Source of the DNA: Opitutia bacterium | Lineage (GTDB): Bacteria; Verrucomicrobiota; Verrucomicrobiia; Opitutales; Opitutaceae | Assembly (NCBI GenBank): GCA_003142955.1 | Contig: PLOH01000064.1 | Location: 1-54,434, forward strand | Reading direction: 5' to 3' | Length of the DNA: 54,434 nt | Shown: in pieces, positions 23,188-32,909 of the stretch | How positions within the stretch are numbered: position 1 is the first letter of the stretch | Layout of the letters: each line of letters starts with the position of its first letter | Notes under the pieces: model-generated | The model's input: the letters and a program-made list of their open reading frames with translations, nothing else | The model's database searches: none | Told to the model about the DNA's origin: nothing | Position numbers and translations under genes: made by a program

Positions 23188-26100
23188 ATGTTGCAATCAG
23201 AGTCGATTCACCGGCCGGACACTCGCCCGCGGCAGGGAGGCACGCGGTGCGTCCTGGCATTGTTGGCAGCGGTCGTTTGGGTGTCTTCCGCTTGCGCCGA
23301 AAGCACCACCATGCCGGCCCCACTGCCGGGGTTAATCGAATCCGGCGCACCAGCCTTCTCCGTCTTCGGCCGGGAGGCGCTTGGCTTCAGCACACCACCC
23401 ACCGATCTCCATTTTATGCCAGACGGGCGGATTCTCGTGGTGGCGCAGCATGAACTCGCGCTGGGTGACGGCTTCCGTTGGGAAACGTTCTCCCAAGCCC
23501 CGAATCAGAAGGATTTCATTTACTCGGAGGTGGCGGTGGATAACGACGGCCAGATTTACGCCGGCATTCCGGGCGCCATCGCCCGGATCGAATTCGGCGA
23601 GGACCGGCGCTGGCGACTCGTGCCGGTCCTCCGGCTGGCGTCCGGCAACCCGCTCATCCACGTAATCCAGTCTCGCGACACCTGGCTGTGGTGGGGCGGA
23701 AGCCGCACCATCATCGCCTGGCGCCCCGGCCAGGCAGTCCGGGCCCTCGCCACCCCGACGGACGCGGTGGACCAAGTTCTCACCCTGGGCAACGAAACGT
23801 TTACCAGCAGCGGCTCCAATGGTTCAATTCATCGGGTACAAATTGACGGCGAGCCAACGCGCATCTCTTCCCCCAGCGCTGTTGTCAGCGACACCATAAC
23901 CTGCAGCGTGAGTCTGAAGCCTGATCAGCTTCTGGTCGGGACCATCGGCGACGGCCTTCAGACCTTCGACGGCAAGGCATTGCGAGACCTCCCCTTGCCG
24001 GGGATGATCGGTCCGGGAAGTCGCATCAACGACCTTTGTCGGGTTGGAACCGACTACTACGCGGCCGGAGTCGACACGAGAGGCATCGTTTTTTTTGATC
24101 ACGACGGCCGGATTGTACAGGTGCTTGACCGGTTGCTCGACCACCGGCTGGCGCGGGTGCGAAAGCTGCATTACTCATCGGCCGGGGTGCTCTGGGCGCT
24201 GCTCGATAACGCCGTGGCGAACGTGCAGTTCCCGTCGCCGATCTCGCATTTCGAACCCGTGCTCGCGAGCACGATGAACTATACCAAACCCGTGCGGCAT
24301 CAGGGCCGGCTTTGGATGCTGAGCGATGGGCGGTTGATGCGGGGCTCCTATGATGCGGACGGCCGGCTGGAGAGCTTCAAGACCGACACACCGCCAGGAC
24401 GCTTTCTGTGGTCGATTGCCGAGGTCGGCGGAGAGCTCTATGCCACCAACGACACCAGCATCTTCACCCGCGACGAGACCGGCTGGAAACTGGTGGCGAC
24501 CGGGATGACCAATGCGCGGCTCGGCGTTGGTCCGATCCGGCCCGACGGAGGTTTCTTCTATGTCGCCCGCAACGAGATTGGATGGATCAGCAAGGCCGCC
24601 GGTACCTACGCCGCCGAGCGCATTCCCGTGAAGGACCTCGGCGACGTCTACAACGCGGTGGATGACTCCGCGGGTTCCGTTTGGGTCGAGTTGGGCGTTG
24701 CCCGCGTCGGGCGGATAGAATTCGCCCAGGGAAACCCAAAGATCCGGATTTTTGGCATTGAGGAAGGACTGACCGATGCTTGGGCGAACATTTTTGTCTT
24801 GGACGGAATCATCCGATGCTCCGCGTCGGGTCATCTGCTGCGTTTCGACAGCCGAACCCAGCGATTCTCCGATGACCGCGAATTAATCCGCCAAGTCCCG
24901 GCCCTGGCGAACTGCGCCGGCCGGCCAATCCGCGACGCTTCCGGACGCCTTTGGTTCGCTGCGATGGGCAATGTTCATGTCATCGATGACCGCCACCCGG
25001 GAAAAAGCCCCGCCGCCGCCGTGCCATTGGGTTTCGAGCCGACTGAATTCACCGCGGAAGCCAATGGCGTGGTCTGGATGCAATCCCGCGAACATCTGGT
25101 CCGATTTGATCCAGGGGTGCCAAATCCTCCGTCCCTGCCACTACGCGCCGAGATCACCTCGGTGCAATTGACCACCAGCAACCGCCGCCTGTACGCACCG
25201 GGCGCGGCGCTGCCACCGCTCCCGTATTCCGACAACTCGCTGGTGGCGTATCTCGCCGCTCCAGCCAGTCCCTTCGGCGCGCCAGTCAGTTTCGAGGTGA
25301 TGCTCGAGGGCGCTTCCGACCAGTGGGTCTCAACGGGCACCGTCGGTTCCGCATCGTTCAACCATCTGAAGGAAGGCAATTACGTCTTGCGGGTACGACC
25401 GATGGCGGGAGGGACGCCGGGCGCCGAGGCCCGACTGGCCTTCACGGTCAACCCGCCCTGGTTTCGGACCAAGCTGGCGTGGGCGCTCTACATCGCTTCC
25501 GCCGTGGGCCTGATCCTGCTGGTAGCCTGGCTAATGTCGTACCTTGAATGTCGTGAGATGGTGCGCCTTGAGCGGGTGGTGGCCGAACGCACTGGGGAGT
25601 TGCATGCCTCCAACGCCCAACTTGGACGCCAGATCGAAGAGAACCTGGAAAAGACGACCGCGCTCGCCGCCAGCGAGGATCGTTACCGCCAGCTGAACGC
25701 CGAACTCGAAGACCGCGTGGCCAAACGCACGGCCGAACTCGGCGCCATCAACGTCGAATTGCAGATCGCCAAGGAGTCCGCCGAAACCGCCGACCGCGCC
25801 AAGAGCGCTTTCCTGGCCACCATGAGCCACGAGATCCGCACTCCGATGAACGGCGGCATCGGCATGGGCCACCTGTTGCTGGAAACCCCGCTGTCCCCCG
25901 AACAACGCGACTTCGCCCAAACGTCGATCAACAGCGGGGAAAATTTGCTGACCATCCTGAATGACGTGCTGGACTTTTCCAAGATCGAGGCCGGCAAGCT
26001 GAGCCTTGAGTCGATCGATTTCGACCTACAGGAACAGCTCGAGCGTACCCTGGACCTGCAATCCGAAGCCGCCCGTAAGAAAGGCCTGGAGCTGGCGCTT

Positions 26101-27381
26101 GATTTCGATCCCGCGGCGCCCGCCCGGGTCAACGGTGATCCCGTGCGGCTGCGGCAAATCCTCCTTAACCTGCTCGGCAATGCCGTCAAGTTCACGGAAC
26201 ACGGCGAGGTCATTGTCCGGGTGGTCGCCCTGGAATCCAAGCTCCCCGGCGTCCGCCTGCGTTTCGAGGTGGCGGACACCGGCATCGGCATCACCCCGGA
26301 AGTGCAGCGCCACCTCTTCCAGCGATTCGTGCAGGCCGACAGTTCCACCACCCGGAAATTCGGCGGCACCGGCCTCGGCCTCGCCATCTGCCGGCGCCTG
26401 GTGGACTTGATGCACGGCGACATCGGCATCGAAAGCAGCCCCGGCAAAGGGTCGACGTTCTGGTTCGTCGCCGAATTCGGTCCCGCCGCTCCGGCGCCCG
26501 CCCCGACCGATTCGGAGATTCCCCTCGAACGGCGCCGCATCCTGGTGGTTGACGACAATGCGACCAACCGGAAGTTCCTCCATCACGCGCTCGAGCGCTG
26601 GAAAGTCCGGCACGAGACGGTCGACTCCGCGGACGCCGCCATGCGGGAACTTCGCCGCGCCGCCGGGGGAGACGCGTATGAGCTCGTGCTGCTCGACCGC
26701 CACATGCCTGGCACGGACGGACTCACGCTTGCCCGGATGATCGCGGGCGATCCCGGTCTGGGCGGCCCGCTGCTCGCACTGATCAGTTCCGACGGCGAGC
26801 GCCTGACACCAGCCCAGTTGAAGGAATTCGGTCTCGCCGCCTGCGAATTCAAACCGCTCCCGACCACGCGTCTGCGCGAGCTCATTCTTCGCCTGCTCAC
26901 CAAGCCATCGTCACGCCCGGCGCCGCAACCGGCCGCCGCCGCGCCCGCGTCCCCCGTGATAACCGGAGCGCCGCGCATCATCGTCGCCGAGGACAACCGC
27001 GTGAACCAAAAGGTTGCCCTGCAATACCTCAAGAACGCCGGCTTCGCCGCCACCGTGGTCGCAAATGGTCAGGAGGCCATCGATGCCCTTCGTCAGTACC
27101 CCTACGAACTCGTATTGATGGATGTCCAGATGCCCGTGCTGGACGGAATGGAGGCCACCCGACGCATCCGCCAGGCCCAGGCAGCCCGGGAGCCCGGTTT
27201 CGCCAGGGAAATCCGCATCGTCGCGATGACCGCCAACGCCATGGCGGGCGACCGCGAACTCTGCCTCGCCGCCGGAATGGACGACTACACCCCCAAACCG
27301 CTCACACCCAGTGGTATCAAGATCGTGCTGGAAAACCACTTGCGATCCTCCGGCGATCTTCCTCGGCAATCGACGGCCTGA
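23188..27381 (+). CDS. Hybrid histidine kinase with periplasmic propeller and two receiver domains
   Basis: 1397 residues, a one-protein phosphorelay. A signal/anchor region (residues ~15-35) is followed by a ~600-residue periplasmic beta-propeller of the two-component-regulator-propeller type, a Y_Y_Y-like Ig domain (~660-755) and a membrane span (~765-785). Next come coiled coils and a HisKA domain with phospho-His H881 in [11 protein letters not shown]. The HATPase has [19 protein letters not shown] and GGTGLGLAI. Receiver 1 carries Asp 1170 (LLDRHMPG) and receiver 2 Asp 1312 ([11 protein letters not shown]). No DNA-binding domain is present, so an external partner must take the signal. 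Such sensors often respond to sugars or polymer fragments, which is only a family-level expectation. Confidence 0.9.
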   Translation: MLQSESIHRPDTRPRQGGTRCVLALLAAVVWVSSACAESTTMPAPLPGLIESGAPAFSVFGREALGFSTPPTDLHFMPDGRILVVAQHELALGDGFRWETFSQAPNQKDFIYSEVAVDNDGQIYAGIPGAIARIEFGEDRRWRLVPVLRLASGNPLIHVIQSRDTWLWWGGSRTIIAWRPGQAVRALATPTDAVDQVLTLGNETFTSSGSNGSIHRVQIDGEPTRISSPSAVVSDTITCSVSLKPDQLLVGTIGDGLQTFDGKALRDLPLPGMIGPGSRINDLCRVGTDYYAAGVDTRGIVFFDHDGRIVQVLDRLLDHRLARVRKLHYSSAGVLWALLDNAVANVQFPSPISHFEPVLASTMNYTKPVRHQGRLWMLSDGRLMRGSYDADGRLESFKTDTPPGRFLWSIAEVGGELYATNDTSIFTRDETGWKLVATGMTNARLGVGPIRPDGGFFYVARNEIGWISKAAGTYAAERIPVKDLGDVYNAVDDSAGSVWVELGVARVGRIEFAQGNPKIRIFGIEEGLTDAWANIFVLDGIIRCSASGHLLRFDSRTQRFSDDRELIRQVPALANCAGRPIRDASGRLWFAAMGNVHVIDDRHPGKSPAAAVPLGFEPTEFTAEANGVVWMQSREHLVRFDPGVPNPPSLPLRAEITSVQLTTSNRRLYAPGAALPPLPYSDNSLVAYLAAPASPFGAPVSFEVMLEGASDQWVSTGTVGSASFNHLKEGNYVLRVRPMAGGTPGAEARLAFTVNPPWFRTKLAWALYIASAVGLILLVAWLMSYLECREMVRLERVVAERTGELHASNAQLGRQIEENLEKTTALAASEDRYRQLNAELEDRVAKRTAELGAINVELQIAKESAETADRAKSAFLATMSHEIRTPMNGGIGMGHLLLETPLSPEQRDFAQTSINSGENLLTILNDVLDFSKIEAGKLSLESIDFDLQEQLERTLDLQSEAARKKGLELALDFDPAAPARVNGDPVRLRQILLNLLGNAVKFTEHGEVIVRVVALESKLPGVRLRFEVADTGIGITPEVQRHLFQRFVQADSSTTRKFGGTGLGLAICRRLVDLMHGDIGIESSPGKGSTFWFVAEFGPAAPAPAPTDSEIPLERRRILVVDDNATNRKFLHHALERWKVRHETVDSADAAMRELRRAAGGDAYELVLLDRHMPGTDGLTLARMIAGDPGLGGPLLALISSDGERLTPAQLKEFGLAACEFKPLPTTRLRELILRLLTKPSSRPAPQPAAAAPASPVITGAPRIIVAEDNRVNQKVALQYLKNAGFAATVVANGQEAIDALRQYPYELVLMDVQMPVLDGMEATRRIRQAQAAREPGFAREIRIVAMTANAMAGDRELCLAAGMDDYTPKPLTPSGIKIVLENHLRSSGDLPRQSTA

Positions 27382-27521
27382 CCCGGGCTTGGCCCCTTTT
27401 CCGAGCACCACTCGTCCTGGCTTCGCGGTCCGGCAGGCGGCGGGGGATCTCATGCTCCCGATGGGGTCCCGCAGAATTTCTTCGACTGGCCGCCCGTCCT
27501 CCGCCCTCCTCCCTGTTGCAC

Positions 27522-28223
27522 ATGAAGATCTGTTTATTTGGCATCACCGGCATCCCGCTGGGGAAACACAACGTCAAGGACGCCCGGCTCGATCAGATCC
27601 ACAAGCTGGTCGAGGCGAAGAAAAAAACGTATGTCCAGGTGGACATTACAGGCGAAGAGGAGGTCGTCACCGCCGACGCGATCGCCGCTTCCGATTCCGG
27701 CCGGCTGGACGTTATTCTGCGGGACCTCGAATTCGTCGAGAACCGGCTGGCGCGCGAACCGGAGGAACCGGAGAAATCGGTGCTGCACAAGATCAAGGCC
27801 GCGTTGGAGGGTGAACAGCTCGTTTCCGCCGCGGGATTGACTCCGGCCGAATTACAAGCCGTGGCCGCACATGCCTTTCTGTCAGCGAAGCCAGTCGTCG
27901 TGGCGGGACCGGCTGAAGTCGCGGCTTTTGACGAGTTTCTTGTCCGGGTTCTGGCCGAGAGCGGATATGTCAGTTACCTGACCGTGGGCGGCCCGGAAAA
28001 CCGAGCGTGGCTCATCAAGAAAGGCGCGACCGCACAGGAGGCCGCCGGAGCCATCCATACCGACATCCAGAAAGGCTTCATCCGCGCCGAAATCATCAGC
28101 TTCGCCGACTGCACGGCCGCGGGAGGCGAGACGCAGGCCAAGCACGCGAACAAACTCCGCCTGGAGACGAAGCAGTATGTCGTCCAGGACTACGATCTGG
28201 TCAATTTCCGGTTCAACAAGTAG
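27522..28223 (+). CDS. YchF-related DUF933/TGS protein lacking a GTPase domain
   Basis: 233 residues from ATG 27522. The C-terminal ~80 residues are a clear YchF-type DUF933/TGS domain (AWLIKKGATAQEAAGAIHTD, KGFIRAEIISFADC, GGETQAKHANKLRLETKQYV, DLVNFRFNK). The N-terminal part looks like a shrunken YchF. It keeps pieces comparable to the region after switch I (DARLDQIHKLVEAKKKT) and the helical domain (VILRDLEFVENRLAR, LTPAELQAVAAHAFLSAKPV) but has no P-loop (LFGITGIPLGKHN), no DxxG and no NKxD/NxxE. It therefore cannot bind nucleotide in the normal way. A regulatory or RNA/ribosome-binding role is speculative. It is convergent with mtnA, 5 bases between stops. Confidence 0.8.
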   Translation: MKICLFGITGIPLGKHNVKDARLDQIHKLVEAKKKTYVQVDITGEEEVVTADAIAASDSGRLDVILRDLEFVENRLAREPEEPEKSVLHKIKAALEGEQLVSAAGLTPAELQAVAAHAFLSAKPVVVAGPAEVAAFDEFLVRVLAESGYVSYLTVGGPENRAWLIKKGATAQEAAGAIHTDIQKGFIRAEIISFADCTAAGGETQAKHANKLRLETKQYVVQDYDLVNFRFNK

Positions 28224-28228
28224 TCGGG

Positions 28229-29362
28229 TCAGGCGATGGTGGCGCCGGGGTCGCGTTCCGGGAACAGGGCGAGCAGGCCGGCGGCGGCGGCGGGGCAGAG
28301 GCCCCGCTCGGTGATGAGTCCGGTGAGCAGCCGGGCGGGCGTCACGTCGAAACCGTAGTTGGCCCCCCGTGTATTCTCAGGACAGATACGCACGGTCCGC
28401 ACCTCGCCGTCCGGGGCCAGTCCTTCCATGAACCGCACCTCCTCCTCGCCGCGCGATTCGATGGGAATCTCCCGGACCCCGTCGCGCCGCGACCAGTCGA
28501 TCGTGCTCGCCGGCAGCGCCACATAAAACGGCACGCCGTTATCGGCCGCCGCGAGGGCCTTCAAGTACGTGCCGATCTTGTTCGCGGCGTCGCCCTGGCG
28601 CGTCACGCGATCCGCTCCCACTAGACAAAGATCGACCAAGCCGTGCTGCATGAGATGGCCGCCGGCATTGTCGGGAATCAGCGTGTGGGGCACGCCGTGC
28701 TCGCCCAGTTCCCAGGCCGTCAACTTGGCCCCTTGGTTGCGCGGCCGCGTCTCGTCCACCCAAACGTGCACCGGCAAACCCGCGTTGTGCGCCGCATAGA
28801 TGGGCGCCGTGGCCGTGCCGTGGTCCACACACGCCAGCCAGCCCGCGTTGCAATGGGTCAGAACATTCACGGGCGCCCCACCCTTGCGCGCCGCGATCTC
28901 CTGGATCAGCCTCAGGCCGTGCCGGCCGATGGCGGCGCAAGCCGCGACATCCTCGTCGCAAATGCGCTGCGCCTCCTCGCGCAGGCGCACCCGGGCCTGC
29001 TCGGAAGACGCGCACGCCCGTCCGACAGCCAGCATGCGTTCCACCGCCCATGCCTGGTTCACGGCGGTCGGCCGCGTCGACTCCAACTCCCGCGCGGCGT
29101 CTTTCAGCCGGATGAGCCAGTCCCCGGCGCCGTCAGGTCCGGACGGCTGGATCGCCAGTGCCATTCCCCACGCCGCCGCCGCTCCGATCAGTGGCGCTCC
29201 ACGCACGTGCATCTCCCGGATCGCCTCCGCCATTGCGCGGACCGACCGGATCTCCTCAACGACAAACCGATGCGGCAATGGCCGTTGGTCGATGATGCGG
29301 ACCAACCCAGTCGCCACAGGATCCGGCCAGATGGTGCGATAGGGAATGCCGTTGATTTTCAT
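28229..29362 (-). CDS. mtnA: S-methyl-5-thioribose-1-phosphate isomerase
   Basis: 377 residues. It converts methylthioribose-1-phosphate to methylthioribulose-1-phosphate in methionine salvage, directly after the MtnP reaction. Family marks: RTIWPDP, the phosphate-binding MHVRGAPLIGAAAAWGMALA, the catalytic Cys region VLTHCNAGWLAC, and the catalytic Asp region CLVGADRVTRQGDAANKIGT. It belongs to the aIF2B-like fold. ATG 29362 starts MKINGIPYRTIW. The 230-base divergent promoter region shared with the next gene contains an 11-bp perfect inverted repeat. Confidence 0.94.
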   Translation of the reverse strand: MKINGIPYRTIWPDPVATGLVRIIDQRPLPHRFVVEEIRSVRAMAEAIREMHVRGAPLIGAAAAWGMALAIQPSGPDGAGDWLIRLKDAARELESTRPTAVNQAWAVERMLAVGRACASSEQARVRLREEAQRICDEDVAACAAIGRHGLRLIQEIAARKGGAPVNVLTHCNAGWLACVDHGTATAPIYAAHNAGLPVHVWVDETRPRNQGAKLTAWELGEHGVPHTLIPDNAGGHLMQHGLVDLCLVGADRVTRQGDAANKIGTYLKALAAADNGVPFYVALPASTIDWSRRDGVREIPIESRGEEEVRFMEGLAPDGEVRTVRICPENTRGANYGFDVTPARLLTGLITERGLCPAAAAGLLALFPERDPGATIA

Positions 29363-29390
29363 GGTTCACGGCAGAACCTAGTGACTGGCG

Positions 29391-29478
29391 ATCGGGCCGG
29401 CAACCGCAACCTGCAACCTGCCCGCTCCGCCTTTTGTCCGCCGGCCCGATGACCGGCAGCCCCGCGCTCCGCCGGTCA
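29391..29478. repeat. Inverted repeats in the mtnA / methyltransferase divergent region
   Basis: ATCGGGCCGGC (29391-29401) and GCCGGCCCGAT (29440-29450) are perfect 11-bp arms with a 38-base spacer. They are followed at once by TGACCGGC/GCCGGTCA arms (29450-29457 and 29471-29478). This could be a regulatory site for the divergent pair or a REP-type repeat. It does not match a SAM riboswitch consensus that I know. Confidence 0.5.
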
Positions 29479-29592
29479 CCGTCCTCGGCTCGTGCAAGGA
29501 TGGTTGCGCTCTGCCGCGAAGTCCTTTTGATTTGATGGATTATTAATCCGCTCTCATCGCCCAAGCAGAAGACGGTATCCTCCCTGGGCTGG

Positions 29593-30255
29593 TTGCTCGT
29601 TCGCTTCGACTGGTGGCGCCCATGGAGGTATAGGTTTCGCCGCGAACTGTGCGAAGCCACGGCCTTTCGCTCGAACCGCCTGGCCGACTACTGGCATTTT
29701 CTGGCTCGATTTGCCCACCAACCGCGGACCATCGGAGCCATTGCGCCCAGCTCGGCGCGCTTGGCCCGAACAGTGCTCGATCACTGCGTTTTAGGCAGCG
29801 CCCAGACCGTGGTGGAACTGGGAGCGGGCAGTGGGGCGATCACCAGTTTGATTCTGCGACGCCTTCGACCGGGAGCGAACTTCATTGCGTTGGAGATCGA
29901 CCCTTTGCAGGCGAAGCGTCTGCGAAAACGGTTTCCGGATCTCATCGTTTGCTGCGAGTCCGCCGAGAATCTCGGCGCGTGCCTGGCCCGGCATGGGTGC
30001 GTATCCGCCGATTGCATCGTCAGTGGGCTGCCCTGGGGCAACATGAGCCCGCCCGTTCAGGATCGAATCATGGGCGAGGTGGTCGCGGCGCTGAGACCTG
30101 GAGGGAGATTCTGTGGCTTTGGGTACCTTCACGCGAGTTGGTTCCCGTCTTCCCGCAAATTCCGCCAGCGCCTGCTGGACCAGTTCTCCCGCGTCCGGGT
30201 CAGCCCGGTCATCTGGCGTAACCTGCCCCCCGCGTTCGCCTTCTCCTGCGCTTAG
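29593..30255 (+). CDS. SAM-dependent methyltransferase (phospholipid / rRNA-dimethylase-like)
   Basis: 220 residues. Class I methyltransferase: motif I is VVELGAGSGAITSLILRRL, motif II is FIALEIDPLQAKRLRKRF, and the motif IV-like sequence is DCIVSGLPWGNMSP. The SGLPW-type motif IV and the upstream helix (HFLARFAHQPRTIGAIAPSS) resemble bacterial PmtA-type phosphatidylethanolamine N-methyltransferases, which themselves resemble KsgA-type rRNA dimethylases. No ATG is available in this frame after the in-frame stop at 29533, so the TTG at 29593 is the likely start. Substrate not provable from sequence. Confidence 0.7.
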   Translation: MLVRFDWWRPWRYRFRRELCEATAFRSNRLADYWHFLARFAHQPRTIGAIAPSSARLARTVLDHCVLGSAQTVVELGAGSGAITSLILRRLRPGANFIALEIDPLQAKRLRKRFPDLIVCCESAENLGACLARHGCVSADCIVSGLPWGNMSPPVQDRIMGEVVAALRPGGRFCGFGYLHASWFPSSRKFRQRLLDQFSRVRVSPVIWRNLPPAFAFSCA

Positions 30256-30530
30256 GTGAAATGACGCAGGGCGCGCCCACGTTCCAACCCGCGCCCGGAC
30301 CCGGCCGGGGAGCGAATTTCCGTTCGCTTTCAACGCAAATGCGAATTATCGTCTAATTCATACTCATCGGTAATGTCCCCTTCAGGAAGATTCAGACCTC
30401 AGCGCATGCTCCCACCGCACGCCCGGAAGCCCGAAGAAGCGGACGCTGCGAGTCCACGGGGCGGGAACTGCCAGGTTCCTTCTGGGACAATTTCCTCAGT
30501 CCGTCACACCACCGCAGTACTAAGTGCACT
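30256..30530 (+). promoter_or_regulatory. Gene-free gap upstream of the papain-like protease
   Basis: 275 bases. A 6-bp-stem hairpin (AGCGAA/TTCGCT, near 30314-30331) follows the methyltransferase gene and is the only weak terminator candidate. A comparatively AT-rich patch (about 30340-30375) could hold a promoter for the protease gene. No Shine-Dalgarno stands out before ATG 30531, and no small gene is evident. Confidence 0.3.
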
Positions 30531-31301
30531 ATGAACAAACCAAATAAAGTCATCTCCTGGTACGGTTGGCTCCCCGATCTGCCGGACCAACGCGACCAGC
30601 TCTATGCCGCCATTGCCGCGCCGCCAAAAAAGCTCCCGAGCGCGATGGACTTGCGTCCCGGCTGCTCAAGTGTCGAGGATCAGGGGCAGTTGGGCAGTTG
30701 CACCGCCAACGCCCTGGCCGGCGGGCTTGAATTCCTCGAAAAAAAGGCCGGCAAACCGGCGATCGATCTCAGTCGCCTGTTCATCTATTACAATGAGCGC
30801 GGGATTGAAGGCAACGTCGCCCAAGACGCGGGAGCGCAGCTGCGCGACGGGATCAAAACGCTCGCCAAACAGGGCGTCTGCGCGGAGAAGGCGTGGCCTT
30901 ACGTGATCAGCAAATTCGCGGTGAAACCGCCGGCTTCCTGTTACCGCGATGGACTCAAGCACGAGATCACCTCGTACCATCGCATCGTGACCTTGTTGGA
31001 CATGAAGAAGTGCCTGGCGGAAGGTTATCCGTTTGTCTTCGGCTTCACCGTGTATGAGAGCTTTGAATCGCCGGCGGTCGCCAAAACCGGGGTGCTCAAT
31101 CTGCCCGCACCCAAGGAGAAATCCCTGGGTGGTCATGCCGTCTTGGCGGTGGGCTACAACGACGCGACAAAACGGTTTCTCATCCGCAATTCGTGGGGCA
31201 CCGATTGGGGCCTGCAGGGCTATTTTACGATGCCCTACGACTATCTCGACAATCGCAATCTATCGGACGACTTCTGGACGATCCGCGTGCTGGAGCTGTA
31301 G
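30531..31301 (+). CDS. Papain-like (C1) cysteine peptidase, no signal peptide
   Basis: 256 residues. The papain triad is intact: Cys57 in QLGSCTANAL after the oxyanion Gln of DQGQLGS, His202 in GGHAVLAVGY, and Asn220 in IRNSWGTDWGLQGYF. The N-terminal WYGWLPDLPDQRD motif and the short size place it with bacterial C1A peptidases that lack an inhibitory propeptide. No secretion signal is visible, so it should act in the cytoplasm, which is unusual for an apparently unprotected papain. It is monocistronic and followed by a palindromic repeat. Confidence 0.85.
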   Translation: MNKPNKVISWYGWLPDLPDQRDQLYAAIAAPPKKLPSAMDLRPGCSSVEDQGQLGSCTANALAGGLEFLEKKAGKPAIDLSRLFIYYNERGIEGNVAQDAGAQLRDGIKTLAKQGVCAEKAWPYVISKFAVKPPASCYRDGLKHEITSYHRIVTLLDMKKCLAEGYPFVFGFTVYESFESPAVAKTGVLNLPAPKEKSLGGHAVLAVGYNDATKRFLIRNSWGTDWGLQGYFTMPYDYLDNRNLSDDFWTIRVLEL

Positions 31302-31403
31302 CGCGTTGTCGCGGGCTTCGCTGAGGCCGGTCCGGGGTCGACGAGCCAGCCCTGTATCCAATGGCAGCATCGTGGTTGGCGATCGTGTCTGATGTCGTCC
31401 CCG

Positions 31404-31461
31404 TGGTGGTGCGCGTTGTCCCCAACGCGCTCAGGGCGGCTTGTGGACAAGCCGTTCCACC
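31404..31461. repeat. Two-hairpin REP-like element
   Basis: Adjacent stems GCGCGTTG/CAACGCGC (31411-31430, 4-base loop) and CGGCTTGT/ACAAGCCG (31437-31454) are enclosed by TGGTGG and CCACCA at the edges. It sits between the convergent protease and ATP-grasp-like genes. The layout is typical of REP/MITE-derived repeats and may also serve as a bidirectional transcript end. Confidence 0.6.
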
Positions 31462-31502
31462 ATCGTTGCATTGTTCCGGCTCAATCCAGACTTGAAAGCA
31501 AT

Positions 31503-32909
31503 CTAAACCACCCGGCACGGGAGCAGCGCGGCGTCCTGCATCCCGTGGATGATTTTTTTGTCGGGCGGGCAGAAGGTGGCGAGCGCTCCCGCCAGCTTCG
31601 CCACCCCGTCGTGCTCGAAGTAATAGGGACAGAGCCGGAGTCGGCCCGCCTCCAGGGAAGCCACGGGCGGCGCCCCGCTTCCCGCGTCCTGCCGATAGAC
31701 GAGATGGTGGACACGGCGCGGTTTCCGGTACTCCTGGAGCACGTGCAGGTGGGTCGGCGCCAGACGGAGCGCGCGCTCAATGCCCGCCTGCCAGTCCTCG
31801 CGCGAGCAGTCACTGCCGAGAACGACGCTTCGCGCACCCCAGGCTGTCTCATGGAAGCCGCTGATCTTGACGATCAACTCCCGTTCCTTCTGCGAGGCGT
31901 GGCCCAACTGCGTCCAGTCGTCCAGCGCCCGGCCGGCCACCCGAGGACCGTCGAGCACGGCGCCGGGCGGAAGCGGAGCCGGGTCCATCACCCATGACAT
32001 CGGGATCAGCTGCCGCAGCAGGTCGAGGGTGCGGCGGGAGAGACTCTCCGCCCAAAAATCCTGCAGGCGATGGTGGTGAAAGAGGGCAAGCGCTAGTTTC
32101 TCCTCCTGAAAATGGCGCATGGGCGGCGCAATGACCACCTCGCCGCTGGCCCAAGCCTCGAAAAAATACGCCGCCGTCGGGATCTGGCCCAGGTCGAACA
32201 ACTCGAAGAACCGGTAGATGACATCGATCTTCTCCGGCGTCCCCTCGACATCGAAAAACAGGGCCCCGCCGAGTGGAAACACCTCCTCCGGCCGGAGGCA
32301 ATACACCCGCCGCCCCTGCTGTTGGAGCACGCCGGCCAGCCAGCGCATTTCCGGACGGTAGGTTGCGGCCTCCTCGCTCACCACCAACGCGATCAGCGGA
32401 TTCCGATTCCCGGGGTGCAGTCGCGCGAGCGATTGGTAGAATTCTTCCACCATGAGGTCGCCGCGACCGATGATCGCGTCGCCGCTGCCCTCGTAGAGGC
32501 GGTTGAGAAAGGCCGTGAGGCCGATTCCTCCCGGAACCGAGTCCAGCTCAGTCAGGGCAAACCCGTCCTCGGTCAGCAGGAGATCCGGCCGCAATACCGT
32601 GGGAAGGAACCCGCGCAGACGCTGATCGCGGGCGTGTTGCACCAACGCGGCGGGTTTGCCGCGGTCGAGATACTCGGCCACCCACGGCGCCACCAGCGGC
32701 TTGTTGCGCAGGAGGTTTCGGCCCGCGACTGACCGCAAGTAGAGCGTCTCCAACGCCTGGTGAAACTCCCGGCAGGCTCCGCCGATCTGCTCCAACTGTT
32801 CCACTTGCTCGCGCGTCAGCGGCCACGCCTCCGGCGAGAGCTGCCAGGTCTTCGCTTCGAACAGCGGCTGGGCGCGCAGGGCCGACTGAAGGGTGTCGTA
32901 GGCGATCAT
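31503..32909 (-). CDS. ATP-grasp-like protein, unknown substrate
   Basis: 468 residues from ATG 32909, which overlaps the prfB stop by 4 bases (ATGA), so the two are translationally coupled. Sequence features hint at a permuted ATP-grasp fold of the glutathionylspermidine-synthase kind: [20 protein letters not shown] (an acidic metal/ligand strand, residues ~120-140) and a later [20 protein letters not shown] with a Lys that could contact ATP. It has no signal peptide and no membrane span. I know relatives only as hypothetical proteins. The fold call is tentative and no substrate is proposed. Confidence 0.5.
   Translation of the reverse strand: MIAYDTLQSALRAQPLFEAKTWQLSPEAWPLTREQVEQLEQIGGACREFHQALETLYLRSVAGRNLLRNKPLVAPWVAEYLDRGKPAALVQHARDQRLRGFLPTVLRPDLLLTEDGFALTELDSVPGGIGLTAFLNRLYEGSGDAIIGRGDLMVEEFYQSLARLHPGNRNPLIALVVSEEAATYRPEMRWLAGVLQQQGRRVYCLRPEEVFPLGGALFFDVEGTPEKIDVIYRFFELFDLGQIPTAAYFFEAWASGEVVIAPPMRHFQEEKLALALFHHHRLQDFWAESLSRRTLDLLRQLIPMSWVMDPAPLPPGAVLDGPRVAGRALDDWTQLGHASQKERELIVKISGFHETAWGARSVVLGSDCSREDWQAGIERALRLAPTHLHVLQEYRKPRRVHHLVYRQDAGSGAPPVASLEAGRLRLCPYYFEHDGVAKLAGALATFCPPDKKIIHGMQDAALLPCRVV

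Noticed and set aside
29363-29592. Possible SAM or related riboswitch upstream of mtnA
   Set aside because: The inverted repeats present do not match the conserved cores of SAM-I, SAM-II, SAM-IV or SAH riboswitches as I know them; the region is better described as simple inverted repeats.
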